A stretch of DNA of 19,124 bases from assembly GCA_031402225.1 (NCBI GenBank), contig JANNSD010000088.1, positions 1 to 19,124 of the forward strand. The letters are read 5' to 3'. Source of the DNA: JAGGAG01 sp031402225 (GTDB taxonomy: Bacteria; Gemmatimonadota; Gemmatimonadetes; Gemmatimonadales; GWC2-71-9). The position numbers and the translations under genes were made by a program. Under the pieces are notes generated by a model. The model was not told where the DNA came from, searched no databases, and saw nothing but the letters and a program-made list of their open reading frames with translations. Shown here in pieces: positions 1-7,728 of the stretch. Numbering within the stretch: position 1 is the first letter of the stretch; the number at the start of each line of letters is the position of its first letter.

Positions 1-1137
1 GAACTGATCGCGAACCGGCCGGAGACGATGCTGGAGGACGTGGATGCCTTCTCCGACCACCTGATGACGACGGAGCGCGAGGACGGGCTGGTGCACTTCA
101 AGGTGCGCGACCTCGATGCCGCGAACCCGCATGATATCAGCTTCCCCGAGCCGACCTATTCGGTCTTTGCCTCCGACAACTACGAGTTCGTGACACCCGA
201 ATTCCGGTTCGTGTACACGTCGATGATCACGCCGACATCGGTGTACGACTACAACGTGAAGACGGGACAGCGCATCCTGCTCAAACAGCAGCCGGTGCTC
301 GGGGGTTACGACCCGGCCAGCTACACGTCCGAGCGCATCTGGGCCACAGCCGGAGACGGGACGAAGATCCCGATCTCCCTGGTGTACCGGAAGGAACTGG
401 TGCGTAACGGCCTGCGCCCGATGCTGCTCGGGGGCTACGGCTCGTACGGGTATCCGAACGACGTGTACTTCTCATCGAACAATGTCAGCCTGCTCGACCG
501 GGGCCTGGTCGTCGCGACGGCGCATATCCGCGGCGGCGGCGAAATGGGCAAGCCGTGGCACGACGGCGGCCGGATGATGACCAAGCGCAACACGTTTACC
601 GATTTCATCGCGGCGTCGGAGTACCTCATCGCCCAGGGCTACACCTCGTCCGACCGGCTGGTGATCACGGGAGGCAGTGCGGGCGGCCTGCTCATGGGCG
701 CGGTCACCAACATGCGGCCCGATCTCTATCGCGCCGTGGTGACGTATGTGCCGTTCGTGGACGTGATGAACACGATGCTCGACGCGACGCTGCCGCTGAC
801 GGTGGGCGAGTACCTGGAATGGGGCAATCCCAACGAGAAGGCGGCCTACGACTACATGGCCAGCTATTCACCGTATGACAACGTCTCGGCGCAGTCGTAT
901 CCTGCCATCCTGGTGCGCAGTTCGTTGAACGACAGCCAGGTGATGTACTGGGAACCAGCCAAGTACGTGGCAAAGCTGCGGTCGCTCAAGACGGACTCCA
1001 ACCCGCTCATCTTCAAGATCAAGCTTGATCCCGGCGGACACGGCGGCGCATCCGGCCGCTACGACCGGCTGCACGACACCGCCTTCGACTACGCGTTCAT
1101 CCTGTCGCAGCTGCCTCCCGCCCCCGCGGTACCGTAG
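1..1137 (+). CDS. ptrB: Oligopeptidase B (S9 prolyl oligopeptidase family), 5'-truncated by window edge
   Basis: A serine peptidase that cleaves short peptides after basic residues; activity and specificity are inferred from the family. The frame is open from base 1, so the gene starts upstream. What remains is the end of the beta-propeller and the complete alpha/beta-hydrolase domain. Counting from the first ATG in the window (base 28), the catalytic triad is visible: Ser217 in GGSAGG, Asp302 in LNDSQ and His338 in GGHGG. The Ser-Asp and Asp-His spacings are almost those I recall for E. coli PtrB. The segments YGSYG, HIRGGGE, VPFVDV and WGNP are also typical of oligopeptidase B rather than prolyl oligopeptidase. 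No signal peptide can be judged because the N-terminus is missing; many relatives in this kind of bacterium are exported. It converges with the HAD phosphatase gene, leaving only 9 bases between the stops. Confidence 0.95.
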   Translation, partial: ELIANRPETMLEDVDAFSDHLMTTEREDGLVHFKVRDLDAANPHDISFPEPTYSVFASDNYEFVTPEFRFVYTSMITPTSVYDYNVKTGQRILLKQQPVLGGYDPASYTSERIWATAGDGTKIPISLVYRKELVRNGLRPMLLGGYGSYGYPNDVYFSSNNVSLLDRGLVVATAHIRGGGEMGKPWHDGGRMMTKRNTFTDFIAASEYLIAQGYTSSDRLVITGGSAGGLLMGAVTNMRPDLYRAVVTYVPFVDVMNTMLDATLPLTVGEYLEWGNPNEKAAYDYMASYSPYDNVSAQSYPAILVRSSLNDSQVMYWEPAKYVAKLRSLKTDSNPLIFKIKLDPGGHGGASGRYDRLHDTAFDYAFILSQLPPAPAVP

Positions 1138-1146
1138 CGCGCCGCC

Positions 1147-1788
1147 TTACAGGAGCCGGAGGACATCTTCCGGCTTCTCGAGCCAGTGGTCGGGCGTCGA
1201 CGGTTCGAGGTCGGCCCGGCCAAAGGGTCCCCACAACACTGCCGCTGTCTTGACCCCTGCCGCGCGTCCCGCGTGCATGTCATGCACGCTGTCACCAATG
1301 AAGACGGCGCGTTCCGTCCCCACACCCAGGAGTGCCAGCGCCTTCAGCACCGGTTCGGGATGCGGCTTCGGGTTGACCACATCGTCGGCGCCGACGATGT
1401 GCTCGATGTACGGCGTGAGGCCGGTGAGGTCGAGGCCCCGGAGCGCACCCTGCCGGTTCTTGCTGGTGACGAGCGCGGTGCGGTGCCCCGCCGCCCGTAC
1501 CGCGTGCAGCATTTCCGCGATCCCGTCATAGACCGTCACCATCGAGTCGTGGTTCGCCAGGTTGTACTCGCGATAGGTCGCGACCATCGCGTCGATGGCC
1601 CCGCTGCCATCGTTCCACTCGGCGAACTGGACGCGGAGCGGGGTGCCGACCCCGCGCAGCCACTCGTCATCGCTGCGCGCCGGGATCCCATGCACCCTGA
1701 GCGTGTGGTGATAGCTGTCCAGGATCAACTGCACCGAATCGATGAGTGTCCCGTCGAGATCGAAGAGCAGGGTGTGGTAGCGTGTCAT
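1147..1788 (-). CDS. HAD-superfamily phosphatase (phosphoglycolate phosphatase / PpaX-like)
   Basis: A 213-residue HAD hydrolase of the PGP/PpaX type, presumably a small-molecule or pyrophosphate phosphatase in the cytoplasm. All four HAD motifs are visible: the nucleophile and acid Asp10 and Asp12 in FDLDGTLID, the Thr/Ser of VTSKN near 108-109, Lys141 in NPKPHPEP, and the acidic pair Asp166 and Asp170 in GDSVHD. The alpha-helical cap lies at about residues 16-85. I chose the ATG at 1788 because it places MTRYHTLLFDLDG at the normal N-terminus. A TTG at 1845 would add 19 unlikely residues. No good Shine-Dalgarno precedes either. The 5' end lies inside the reading frame of the helicase C-terminal ORF (122-base overlap, same strand), so it may be read from that transcript. 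The exact substrate cannot be told from sequence. Confidence 0.93.
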   Translation of the reverse strand: MTRYHTLLFDLDGTLIDSVQLILDSYHHTLRVHGIPARSDDEWLRGVGTPLRVQFAEWNDGSGAIDAMVATYREYNLANHDSMVTVYDGIAEMLHAVRAAGHRTALVTSKNRQGALRGLDLTGLTPYIEHIVGADDVVNPKPHPEPVLKALALLGVGTERAVFIGDSVHDMHAGRAAGVKTAAVLWGPFGRADLEPSTPDHWLEKPEDVLRLL

Positions 1789-3292
1789 GGGCGCCAAACG
1801 TATCGCGTCGCTCGGGGAACGGAAGCTCGCCGTCCCGGATGACAATAAGCCCGCTCAGGCGGGCGCCGAGCAGGCCGCTGCCGGGGGAGGGTGACGGCAG
1901 GCCGGGCAGTTTGCGGAGCAACGCCGCATCGCCGGTGGCCGAGAGTTCCTGGATCAGCACCCGTTCGCCGGCGGTATGGCCGCCGCCCACGAAGCGGATG
2001 GCGCGCTCGACCAGCGCGAGCGTGGCGCGATCGCGGGCCCGGCCGGCTGGGCGCACCATGGCATAGAGGCGCTGCAGCAGGGTTCGCGCGGTCGCGTCAC
2101 CGCGGCGCCACCACGCCGCCGCTTCATGCTGGCACAGCAGGCTCCGCACCCCGGCGGCAAGGCAGTCGAGCGCGGCGCGACGCTCCGCGCGGCTGATCGG
2201 CGCGGCGGCGTCATTCTGTCGGGCGGCCCAGCGGAGCCGCGGCACGGCATCGGCCTCACTTCCCCAGGTGTGCCCAATGCCAATCGAGAGGAGCGACCGG
2301 CCCACGACGATGCCGGGCCCGTCATGCCCGGTCATCTCCATGATCTCGATGCCGGCCAGGAGCCCCGGCTCCGAACCCACGATCACCGCGACGCCGGCGA
2401 TCCGGGCGCCATCGCCCAGGTCGCGGGCGAGCGCCTCGCGCCAGTGCCAGATGCTCTCTTCGCCGCCGCCCACGCCCACGCGTGCCGGCAACGCACGCTT
2501 CCGGTCGAGAATACCGGCGAGTTGCAGCCGCTGCTCGAGTGCCGGCAGGATCGGCACGACATGACTCGTGCTGAGGTGGGCGTTGGCCCCGCGGCGGCTC
2601 CGGCCCTCGCGCTGCTCCATGCGCGCCGGTGTCCAGGGCAGGTCGTAGTGAATTACCCGCCGCAGTCGCGCGAGATCGAGTCCCTCGGCGGCGACATCGG
2701 TGGTGATGAGATGCTGCGGTGCCAGCGGGCTCACGGGCGCATCAGTACGGAACCAGTCGAGTACCGTGGCCCGCGGCGCGCGCAGTGCGCCGATGCCGGC
2801 GGCGGCTCCAGTGCACCACGCGGGACGGAGTGCCGCGAGGCGATCGCGCAGGTAGCGCACCGTGGTGCGCCGGGTGGTGAACACGAGCGACGGGACGGCG
2901 TCGGCGAGGAGCGCCCGGAGCCCGGCGGCACGCATGTCATCGACCCGGCAGGCGGCGACCGCCCGGCGCCGGAGCTCGGTGAGGCCTGGCAGGTCGGTGG
3001 TCGACAGGATGCACGCGCCAGGCTCCGCCACCATCTCCCACAACACGAGTTGCGTGTCATCGGCGCCGGTGAAGCGACGAACATCATTCCGGCTGACCGT
3101 GCGCCCCGCGCTCGAGGCATCCATCGCGTGGAGCAGGAGGCGCTCGTAGGCCGCGGTCGTTTCACCGAGCGCGGCGGGACTTGATGCCGCGGCGCGCCAG
3201 AACACGCGCCGGAGCAGCGCCGCCGTCGGGCGGTTGGCCGACAACTCGAGTGCGTCGATGAGGTGCAGGAGGTTGTCGTCGGCGTCGGTCAC
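1667..3292 (-). CDS. SF2/SNF2-like helicase, C-terminal (helicase-C) half, separate ORF
   Basis: 541 residues from a GTG at 3292 whose bases overlap the stop of the preceding ORF (GTGA, 4 bases). This is the second RecA-like lobe of an SF2 helicase. Motif IV-like SLVFTTRRT is at 135-143, motif V TTDVAAEGLDL at 197-207, and motif VI EQREGRSRRG at 226-235 carries the arginine finger context. It has no Walker A of its own; that sits in the upstream ORF, so the two products must act together. Residues 1-130 form a helical linker region. Residues 240-500 match no domain I recognise, and no PD-(D/E)xK, HNH or PLD nuclease motif is apparent. The final 40 residues or so overlap the HAD gene and look like non-native low-complexity sequence, so the true C-terminus may be near 1790-1860 if a frameshift has removed it. 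The open frame upstream to 3820 is only a shadow of the ATPase half. Confidence 0.8.
   Translation of the reverse strand: MTDADDNLLHLIDALELSANRPTAALLRRVFWRAAASSPAALGETTAAYERLLLHAMDASSAGRTVSRNDVRRFTGADDTQLVLWEMVAEPGACILSTTDLPGLTELRRRAVAACRVDDMRAAGLRALLADAVPSLVFTTRRTTVRYLRDRLAALRPAWCTGAAAGIGALRAPRATVLDWFRTDAPVSPLAPQHLITTDVAAEGLDLARLRRVIHYDLPWTPARMEQREGRSRRGANAHLSTSHVVPILPALEQRLQLAGILDRKRALPARVGVGGGEESIWHWREALARDLGDGARIAGVAVIVGSEPGLLAGIEIMEMTGHDGPGIVVGRSLLSIGIGHTWGSEADAVPRLRWAARQNDAAAPISRAERRAALDCLAAGVRSLLCQHEAAAWWRRGDATARTLLQRLYAMVRPAGRARDRATLALVERAIRFVGGGHTAGERVLIQELSATGDAALLRKLPGLPSPSPGSGLLGARLSGLIVIRDGELPFPERRDTFGAHDTLPHPALRSRRDTHRFGAVDPGQLSPHAQGAWDPGAQR
1842..1864 (-). terminator. Possible weak intrinsic terminator hairpin inside helicase/HAD overlap
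   Basis: On the minus strand, GCCCGC-CTGA-GCGGGC forms a 6-bp all-GC stem with a 4-base loop, followed by TTATTGT. This has the shape of a short rho-independent terminator. It lies just before the HAD start codons and inside the helicase C-terminal frame. The loop contains a TGA in another frame, as would be expected if the helicase gene originally ended here. The T tract is short, so termination would be weak. Confidence 0.35.
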
Positions 3293-3987
3293 GAGATCAC
3301 CAGGTCGCTCAGCGCGGGATGCCCCAGTCCGCTCGCGAGCAGCACGGACAGCGAGCCGATGCCGCTCGCGGCCAGGGCGTCGTCGCGCACGGCCAGCCGC
3401 AGCTGTGCCGCCAGGTCGTCCAGCCGATTCACCACCGGGGTGGCCGACAGCAGCAGCGCCCGTCGGCCGAGGAGCCAGGGCGCCACCGCGGCATAGCGTC
3501 GCGTGAGCGGGTTCCGGAAGTGGTGACTCTCGTCGATGATCACCATCCCATCGCTCGCGGGGAGCGATCCACGGCTCGCCCGTGCATGTGTCAGGACCAT
3601 GATGGTCGCGCCGAGTGCCTGTGCCGTGCGGCGCCAGTGCGAGACGAGGGGTGTCGGGACCAGCACACACGTTCCGCCGGTGCCGTTGAGTCGCTGGGCC
3701 AGGGCGAGTGCCACCCAGGTCTTCCCGCTGCCGACCGGCTGCGCCAGCAGTGCGCCGCCGTGTCGCTCGAGGGCGTGGACCGCGCGGCGGTAGGCAGCAT
3801 GCTGTGCCGGCCGAAGCCACTCGGGTGGGTCGATCAGTGCCTCGGTTGGGAGCAGCGTCAGCGCGATCGCGCGGGCAACCGAGTCGACCGATGCCGACGG
3901 CCCGGCGCGGAGCGCGGTGGCGCCGGGGTCGTGCACCTGCTGAAGCGATTCAGCGACGATGCGGGGCGATACTGTCGCTGAGCGCAT
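3289..3987 (-). CDS. SF2/SNF2-like helicase, N-terminal ATPase half, separate ORF
   Basis: 232 residues carrying the first RecA-like lobe of a DEAD/DEAH-type SF2 ATPase. RPAQHAAYRRAV (59-70) resembles the Q-motif region. Walker A is QPVGSGKT (83-90), motif Ia is CVLVPTPLVSHW, Walker B/motif II is VIIDESHHFRN with DESH at 152-155, and motif III is LLSATPVVN with SAT at 181-183. The ORF then stops at a TGA that overlaps the GTG of the helicase-C ORF. A normal SNF2-like helicase carries both lobes in one chain, so this gene is split between its lobes. I chose the ATG at 3987 because GAGGAG lies 4 bases upstream. This start overlaps the 3' end of the methyltransferase gene by 38 bases, which indicates one operon and probable translational coupling. 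Expected role: ATP-driven DNA translocation in partnership with the methyltransferase (inference). Confidence 0.85.
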   Translation of the reverse strand: MRSATVSPRIVAESLQQVHDPGATALRAGPSASVDSVARAIALTLLPTEALIDPPEWLRPAQHAAYRRAVHALERHGGALLAQPVGSGKTWVALALAQRLNGTGGTCVLVPTPLVSHWRRTAQALGATIMVLTHARASRGSLPASDGMVIIDESHHFRNPLTRRYAAVAPWLLGRRALLLSATPVVNRLDDLAAQLRLAVRDDALAASGIGSLSVLLASGLGHPALSDLVIS

Positions 3988-6898
3988 GCCGCTCCTCAAG
4001 GGTAAGTGCGAACAGCGCCGCAACCCGCTCATCGATTGCGGCCAGGCCCTCGGCGGAACGGGACGCCGTCGCGAGCCGGCCCAGCACCGTGTCCTCGAGG
4101 GCGCCCGGTGGCAGCGGCAGGTCCTCGATGACGCGGGCGTTGAACCTCCGGAAGCCGCTGGCGGCGAGCGGCGAGCGCATGGTGGCCAGGGCCCGGATCC
4201 ATGTCGAGTTGAGGAGGGCCGCCACCACCTGCGCAGTCCGGGCATCGGCGGTGACGAGCACATAGCAGGTATTCAGGGGAATGAGGGTGGCCGCCCCCGG
4301 GCTGGTGAGTGCCACGGCCTCGAGCCGCCGGGCGAGGTCGGGCCACACCACCCGGTGCGCGCCCAGCGCGGCGCGCGTGCGGAACAGGATCCACGGCGGA
4401 CCATCGCGGTAGTCGGCGCGGCGGGTGAGGCGATCGCGCTGCGACTTGAAGTAGGCGGCGGCGCGCGGAGGCAGCGTACGCAGCGGATCGCCCGCGGCAT
4501 CGCAGGGCCAGCGGATCCACCTGCCCGACGTGACCTGCCCGGGCTTGATGTCCCGGCCGCGCACCGCGCGGCGCATCAACTGCGGCTCGATGTCAGGCTC
4601 GGTGGTGAGGAAGACATCGTCCGCACCGGTCTTCACGCCGAGGCGGCACTGCCAGCGTTCGCGGAAGGGCTGGCACTCTCGCGCCAGGCGTTCGGCGGCG
4701 CGACTGACCACGTCGCCGGCCAGCATCCACGGCCCGTCACCCTCGAGCGATGCCTGGGCAACGCCGGGCACGCTCATGTCGAGTGTGGTGTGGACCTGCT
4801 GGCCATCGGTCGGCCGCGCCTTCCGGGTCACGAGCGCCATGGGATAGACGGTGGCCTCGAAGGCCTTCGCATCCGCCGGTGGCATGTCCGCCACCGCATG
4901 CAGCGTGGTGGTTGTGGCCAGCGCGTGCCGCAGGGTGGATGCGTACCCGGCATGCCGCAGCTTGGCCGGGATGAGCAGCGCCGTGACGCCACCGTCGCGG
5001 GTGAGCTCGAGGCCGCGCTCCACGAAGGCGACCGCGAGGTCGGGGTAGTTCTGGTAGCCGCGCCCGGCGGCGGGGCGGAACCAGCGGTAGCGCTCGGCGA
5101 GGCGACGGCGCAGTACCGGCGGCAGGGCCTCGCTGCGCACCCACGGTGGATTGCCCACGACCAGGTCGAAACCGCCCCCGGCCATGACGTCAGCGAAGTG
5201 CACGGCGTAGTCGAAGGTGGGCAGGCCGCCATCGCGCGCCAGGCGCCGCCTCGCGGCGCGCAGTTCGCGCCGGATGCCGCGGGCGTTGGCGAGCCGTACT
5301 CGTTCGTCGCGGGCGAGCCCGCGACGCTCCCCGAAGAGCGTCGTCGCGCGCGCGTGCTCCAGCAGCTCGTCGACCTGTGCCTCGACGGCCTCGATAGACC
5401 GCGCCAGCGACGAGGCCTCTGCCGATTCTTCGGCTTGCCGCAGGGCGCGGAGCGCGGGCCGCTTGGCGTTGCCGGACGCGGTGATCGCCACGTGCCGCGC
5501 GTGGCGCAGCGCCGCCGCCTGGGCGGCGTCGGGTCGATGAAGCCCCTGCCGGCTCCAGAGGGTATCGCCTTGGCGCACCACGGCGTCGAGGTTGGGCAGG
5601 GGCGGCACGGCGGCGGGATCGGTGCTGTCGTCATCGGCGATGACGGCGAGCCAGAGCCGCAGTTCGGCGAGCCGCACCGCGGCAGGATCGACATCGACAC
5701 CAAACAGGTTGCGGGCGAGGACGCGGCGCCGGGCCGCGGCGGCGCTCTCGTGCGGTTGCCGCGTGCAGAGGGCAATGCGCTCCAGCGCGCCCAGCAGGAA
5801 CGCGCCCGAACCAACGGCGGGATCGAGCAGCGTGACGTCGGAGAGCGGAACGCTGGAGTGTCGCTCGTGAATGGCCAGCGCGAAGTCCACCAGTTGCTCG
5901 ACCAGCGCGGCGGGCGTGTAGAAAGTGCCGGAGCGATGCCGTTGCTCCGGATCCATGAGACCCTCGAACACGCGACCCAGCATGTCCGGCGCCACGACGC
6001 TGCCATCGCCCTCGCGGGTGGTGAAATGAAAACTCTCGAAGAGGCTGTCGAAGGCATCGCGCCACGCCCGCGTCGGGATGTCCACCTTCCAGCGCCGCTC
6101 GAGTGCGTGTGGCTCGAACAGGCCGCCATTCAGGAAGGGGAGCTTCCCGAATCGCCGCGCGATGGCGCCGCGCTGGAGGAGGGGTCGGTTGAGCGCGCCA
6201 AAGAAGAGGGGCCGCAGCAGGTCGCGATGCAGCGGGCGCCGCCGCATCAGGCAGTCATCGACCGCGCGCGCGAGGAAGTCGGGCCGGCCGTCGAGCCAGC
6301 CCTTGCTCTGGACGAAGTAGAGAAAGAGCACGCGGGTGAGCTGCAGCAGGGCGAGCGCATCCTTCTCGCCGCTCGATGGGCCGGCGGGCAGGACGGTGCG
6401 GAACCCCTCGAAGGTGTGGCGGAACTGGCGAAAGAACCTGCTGCCGAGCGGTTCGATGGACAGCAGCTCGGCCAGCCGCGCGGCCGCCTCCAGCGGCGGG
6501 AGGTCGCGGAGCGCGGCGATGCGCTCCAGTGCCGCGACCGCGGCGGGATCGGGCTGGTCGAGGGAGAGCTCGAGGAGGGGCGGGTGATCGATGGCCACAG
6601 TGAGCACGAGCCGTCGCCGCGCCGCGTCGAGGCAGACTATTCCCGCTGGCCGCCCGAGGGCGGCCCGCGCGCGGGCGACGGCGCGCCCCGCGACACGGCC
6701 GTCACGCGCCGAGAGCGTAATCCAGGGGAGGGTGCGCTGCGCATCCAGCGTGGCCATGCGCAGTACCTGGGCCGCGGTGGTCGTCTCGAACCCGGCCGGA
6801 TCGAGGGGATGCCAGGTGCCGCGCACCTCGAGCGCCGCGAAAAGGCGCTGGAGGCCCGACCAGGAGGTGACCTGCGGAAGGAGGGTGGCGATCGGCAT
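3950..6898 (-). CDS. Eco57I-type N6-adenine DNA methyltransferase with target-recognition domain
   Basis: 982 residues. The SAM-binding motif I DPAVGSGAF is at 359-367, preceded by the family signature GTFYTP (324-329) and followed by FGVDVDPAAV (399-408). The adenine-methylation catalytic motif NPPW is at 583-586 in FDLVVGNPPW. Residues 1-330 include FLYFVQSKGWLDG and LNGGLFEPH, seen in large type IIG/Eco57I-like and PglX-like enzymes. A charged helical, coiled-coil-like insert spans about 480-555. Residues 740-930 resemble a TaqI-C/type IIG specificity domain (VKTGADDVF, RGRDIKPGQ, IPLNTCYVL, FRRFNARVIEDLPLP). No convincing PD-(D/E)xK nuclease motif is seen in the N-terminal region. It probably methylates adenine in a specific site. 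It is the first gene of a set with the split helicase, and its start codon lies in an inverted repeat. Alternatives are a type IIG restriction enzyme with a divergent nuclease, or a defence methylase related to DISARM or BREX. Confidence 0.92.
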   Translation of the reverse strand: MPIATLLPQVTSWSGLQRLFAALEVRGTWHPLDPAGFETTTAAQVLRMATLDAQRTLPWITLSARDGRVAGRAVARARAALGRPAGIVCLDAARRRLVLTVAIDHPPLLELSLDQPDPAAVAALERIAALRDLPPLEAAARLAELLSIEPLGSRFFRQFRHTFEGFRTVLPAGPSSGEKDALALLQLTRVLFLYFVQSKGWLDGRPDFLARAVDDCLMRRRPLHRDLLRPLFFGALNRPLLQRGAIARRFGKLPFLNGGLFEPHALERRWKVDIPTRAWRDAFDSLFESFHFTTREGDGSVVAPDMLGRVFEGLMDPEQRHRSGTFYTPAALVEQLVDFALAIHERHSSVPLSDVTLLDPAVGSGAFLLGALERIALCTRQPHESAAAARRRVLARNLFGVDVDPAAVRLAELRLWLAVIADDDSTDPAAVPPLPNLDAVVRQGDTLWSRQGLHRPDAAQAAALRHARHVAITASGNAKRPALRALRQAEESAEASSLARSIEAVEAQVDELLEHARATTLFGERRGLARDERVRLANARGIRRELRAARRRLARDGGLPTFDYAVHFADVMAGGGFDLVVGNPPWVRSEALPPVLRRRLAERYRWFRPAAGRGYQNYPDLAVAFVERGLELTRDGGVTALLIPAKLRHAGYASTLRHALATTTTLHAVADMPPADAKAFEATVYPMALVTRKARPTDGQQVHTTLDMSVPGVAQASLEGDGPWMLAGDVVSRAAERLARECQPFRERWQCRLGVKTGADDVFLTTEPDIEPQLMRRAVRGRDIKPGQVTSGRWIRWPCDAAGDPLRTLPPRAAAYFKSQRDRLTRRADYRDGPPWILFRTRAALGAHRVVWPDLARRLEAVALTSPGAATLIPLNTCYVLVTADARTAQVVAALLNSTWIRALATMRSPLAASGFRRFNARVIEDLPLPPGALEDTVLGRLATASRSAEGLAAIDERVAALFALTLEERHALSDSIAPHRR

Positions 6899-6925
6899 GG
6901 TGTGCCCGTTGGGCGATACACCATG
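6896..6925 (-). promoter_or_regulatory. Inverted repeat covering the methyltransferase start codon
   Basis: Arms CATGGTGT (6896-6903) and ACACCATG (6918-6925) are perfect 8-bp complements. Inside them GCCC and GGGC pair around a GTT loop, leaving GAT as the only bulge. The methyltransferase ATG (6898-6896) sits in one arm. In the mRNA this would bury the start codon in a 12-bp hairpin; in DNA it could be an operator. The adjacent CATGCATG palindrome at 6927-6934 adds symmetry. No Shine-Dalgarno is evident upstream of this ATG. Confidence 0.5.
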
Positions 6926-7050
6926 GCATGCATGGGCCGGCTCACCGGCACCGTCCCACCGCGCGGCGGATCAATCGATCGCCCCCTGTTCCGTTTCCGG
7001 GCCCGTGGGGTTAAGACTTCCGCCCCGTATTGCACTCATTGGAGGCTGGC

Positions 7051-7728
7051 ATGCAGGGCAGGATGATCGTGGGACTGATGGCGGGATGGCTTCTCGCAGG
7101 CACGCCGCTGCTGGCCCAGTCGGCCGCTGCCATACCGGCAGATACGGCCGGCTTCGTGGTGATGAAGAACCAGGACACCGTGGCCATCGAGCGCTTCGGG
7201 CGCAGCGATGTGACGTGGCGCGGCACCCTCGCGCTGGCGTCGAAAAAGGATGTCGCGGATACCTGGTCGCTCGTCACGGCGCCCGACGGCACTGTGCCGC
7301 TGGTCGAGGCGATGGAGTCGCAGAAGCCGCCCGACCCGCGCATGAAGGCACGGGTCATCTCGCGCGCACGCATCATCGTGAAGAACGACTCGGTATCGGT
7401 CGACCAGATAACGCCCAACGGCCTCGTCACCCGCCTGTTCGCGTCCGAGACCGGTGTGGTGCCCTACCTCAACCTGTCGTTCGGCATGCTCGAGGTGGGC
7501 CTGCGCCAGGCGCAGATCGCGGCGAAGCGCGATTCCCTGGGGCTGGTGGTCTACTTCTTCAACCTCGGCGGGGGGCAGACGGTGCGCGGAACGCTGGTGC
7601 AGCGGACGGAAGGGAACGCGGAACTGAGCATCGGGGAGGTGAAGTTTGACCTTGTCATGACGCCGGATGGCCGCCTGCTGTCTGCGGCTATTCCTGCGCA
7701 GGGCTTGAGGGCAGAGCGGGTTCCGTAG
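7051..7728 (+). CDS. Exported protein of unknown function
   Basis: 225 residues. I recognise no family. The N-terminus is a clear Sec signal peptide: a short positive start (MQGRM), a hydrophobic run IVGLMAGWLLAG and a probable cleavage around residues 22-25 in LLAQSAAA, so the product should be periplasmic or outer-envelope. The mature part looks beta-rich and has several short charged or polar strands (GFVVMKNQDTVAIERF, IIVKNDSVSVDQI, GGQTVRGTLV). I chose the ATG at 7051 because GGAGG lies 5 bases upstream; a TTG at 7030 is less likely. It is divergent from the methyltransferase gene (152 bases between starts). Its last 41 bases overlap the 3' end of the convergent glycosyltransferase gene. 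There is no evidence tying it to either neighbour. Confidence 0.85.
   Translation: MQGRMIVGLMAGWLLAGTPLLAQSAAAIPADTAGFVVMKNQDTVAIERFGRSDVTWRGTLALASKKDVADTWSLVTAPDGTVPLVEAMESQKPPDPRMKARVISRARIIVKNDSVSVDQITPNGLVTRLFASETGVVPYLNLSFGMLEVGLRQAQIAAKRDSLGLVVYFFNLGGGQTVRGTLVQRTEGNAELSIGEVKFDLVMTPDGRLLSAAIPAQGLRAERVP

Noticed and set aside
1186..1842. 218-codon + strand frame over the HAD gene
   Set aside because: The minus strand has all four HAD motifs; the + frame has none and is a shadow.
3293..3820. Upstream extension of the helicase-C frame
   Set aside because: This stretch is antilogous to the ATPase half (Walker A, DESH) in another frame and is Arg/Gly/Pro-rich. The GTG at 3292 is the supported start.
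3988..4263. Upstream extension of the ATPase-half frame
   Set aside because: It overlaps the conserved C-terminal end of the methyltransferase and encodes Ser/Pro/Arg-rich nonsense, while GAGGAG precedes the ATG at 3987.
1667..6898. Complete DISARM or BREX system
   Set aside because: Only a methylase and a helicase are present. No DUF1998, PLD, PglZ, BrxC-like or Lon-like gene is in the window.
3959..7066. 1035-codon open frame on the + strand opposite the methyltransferase
   Set aside because: Its translation is compositionally biased and has no recognisable motifs. The minus strand carries clear methyltransferase motifs, so this is a shadow frame of GC-rich coding DNA.
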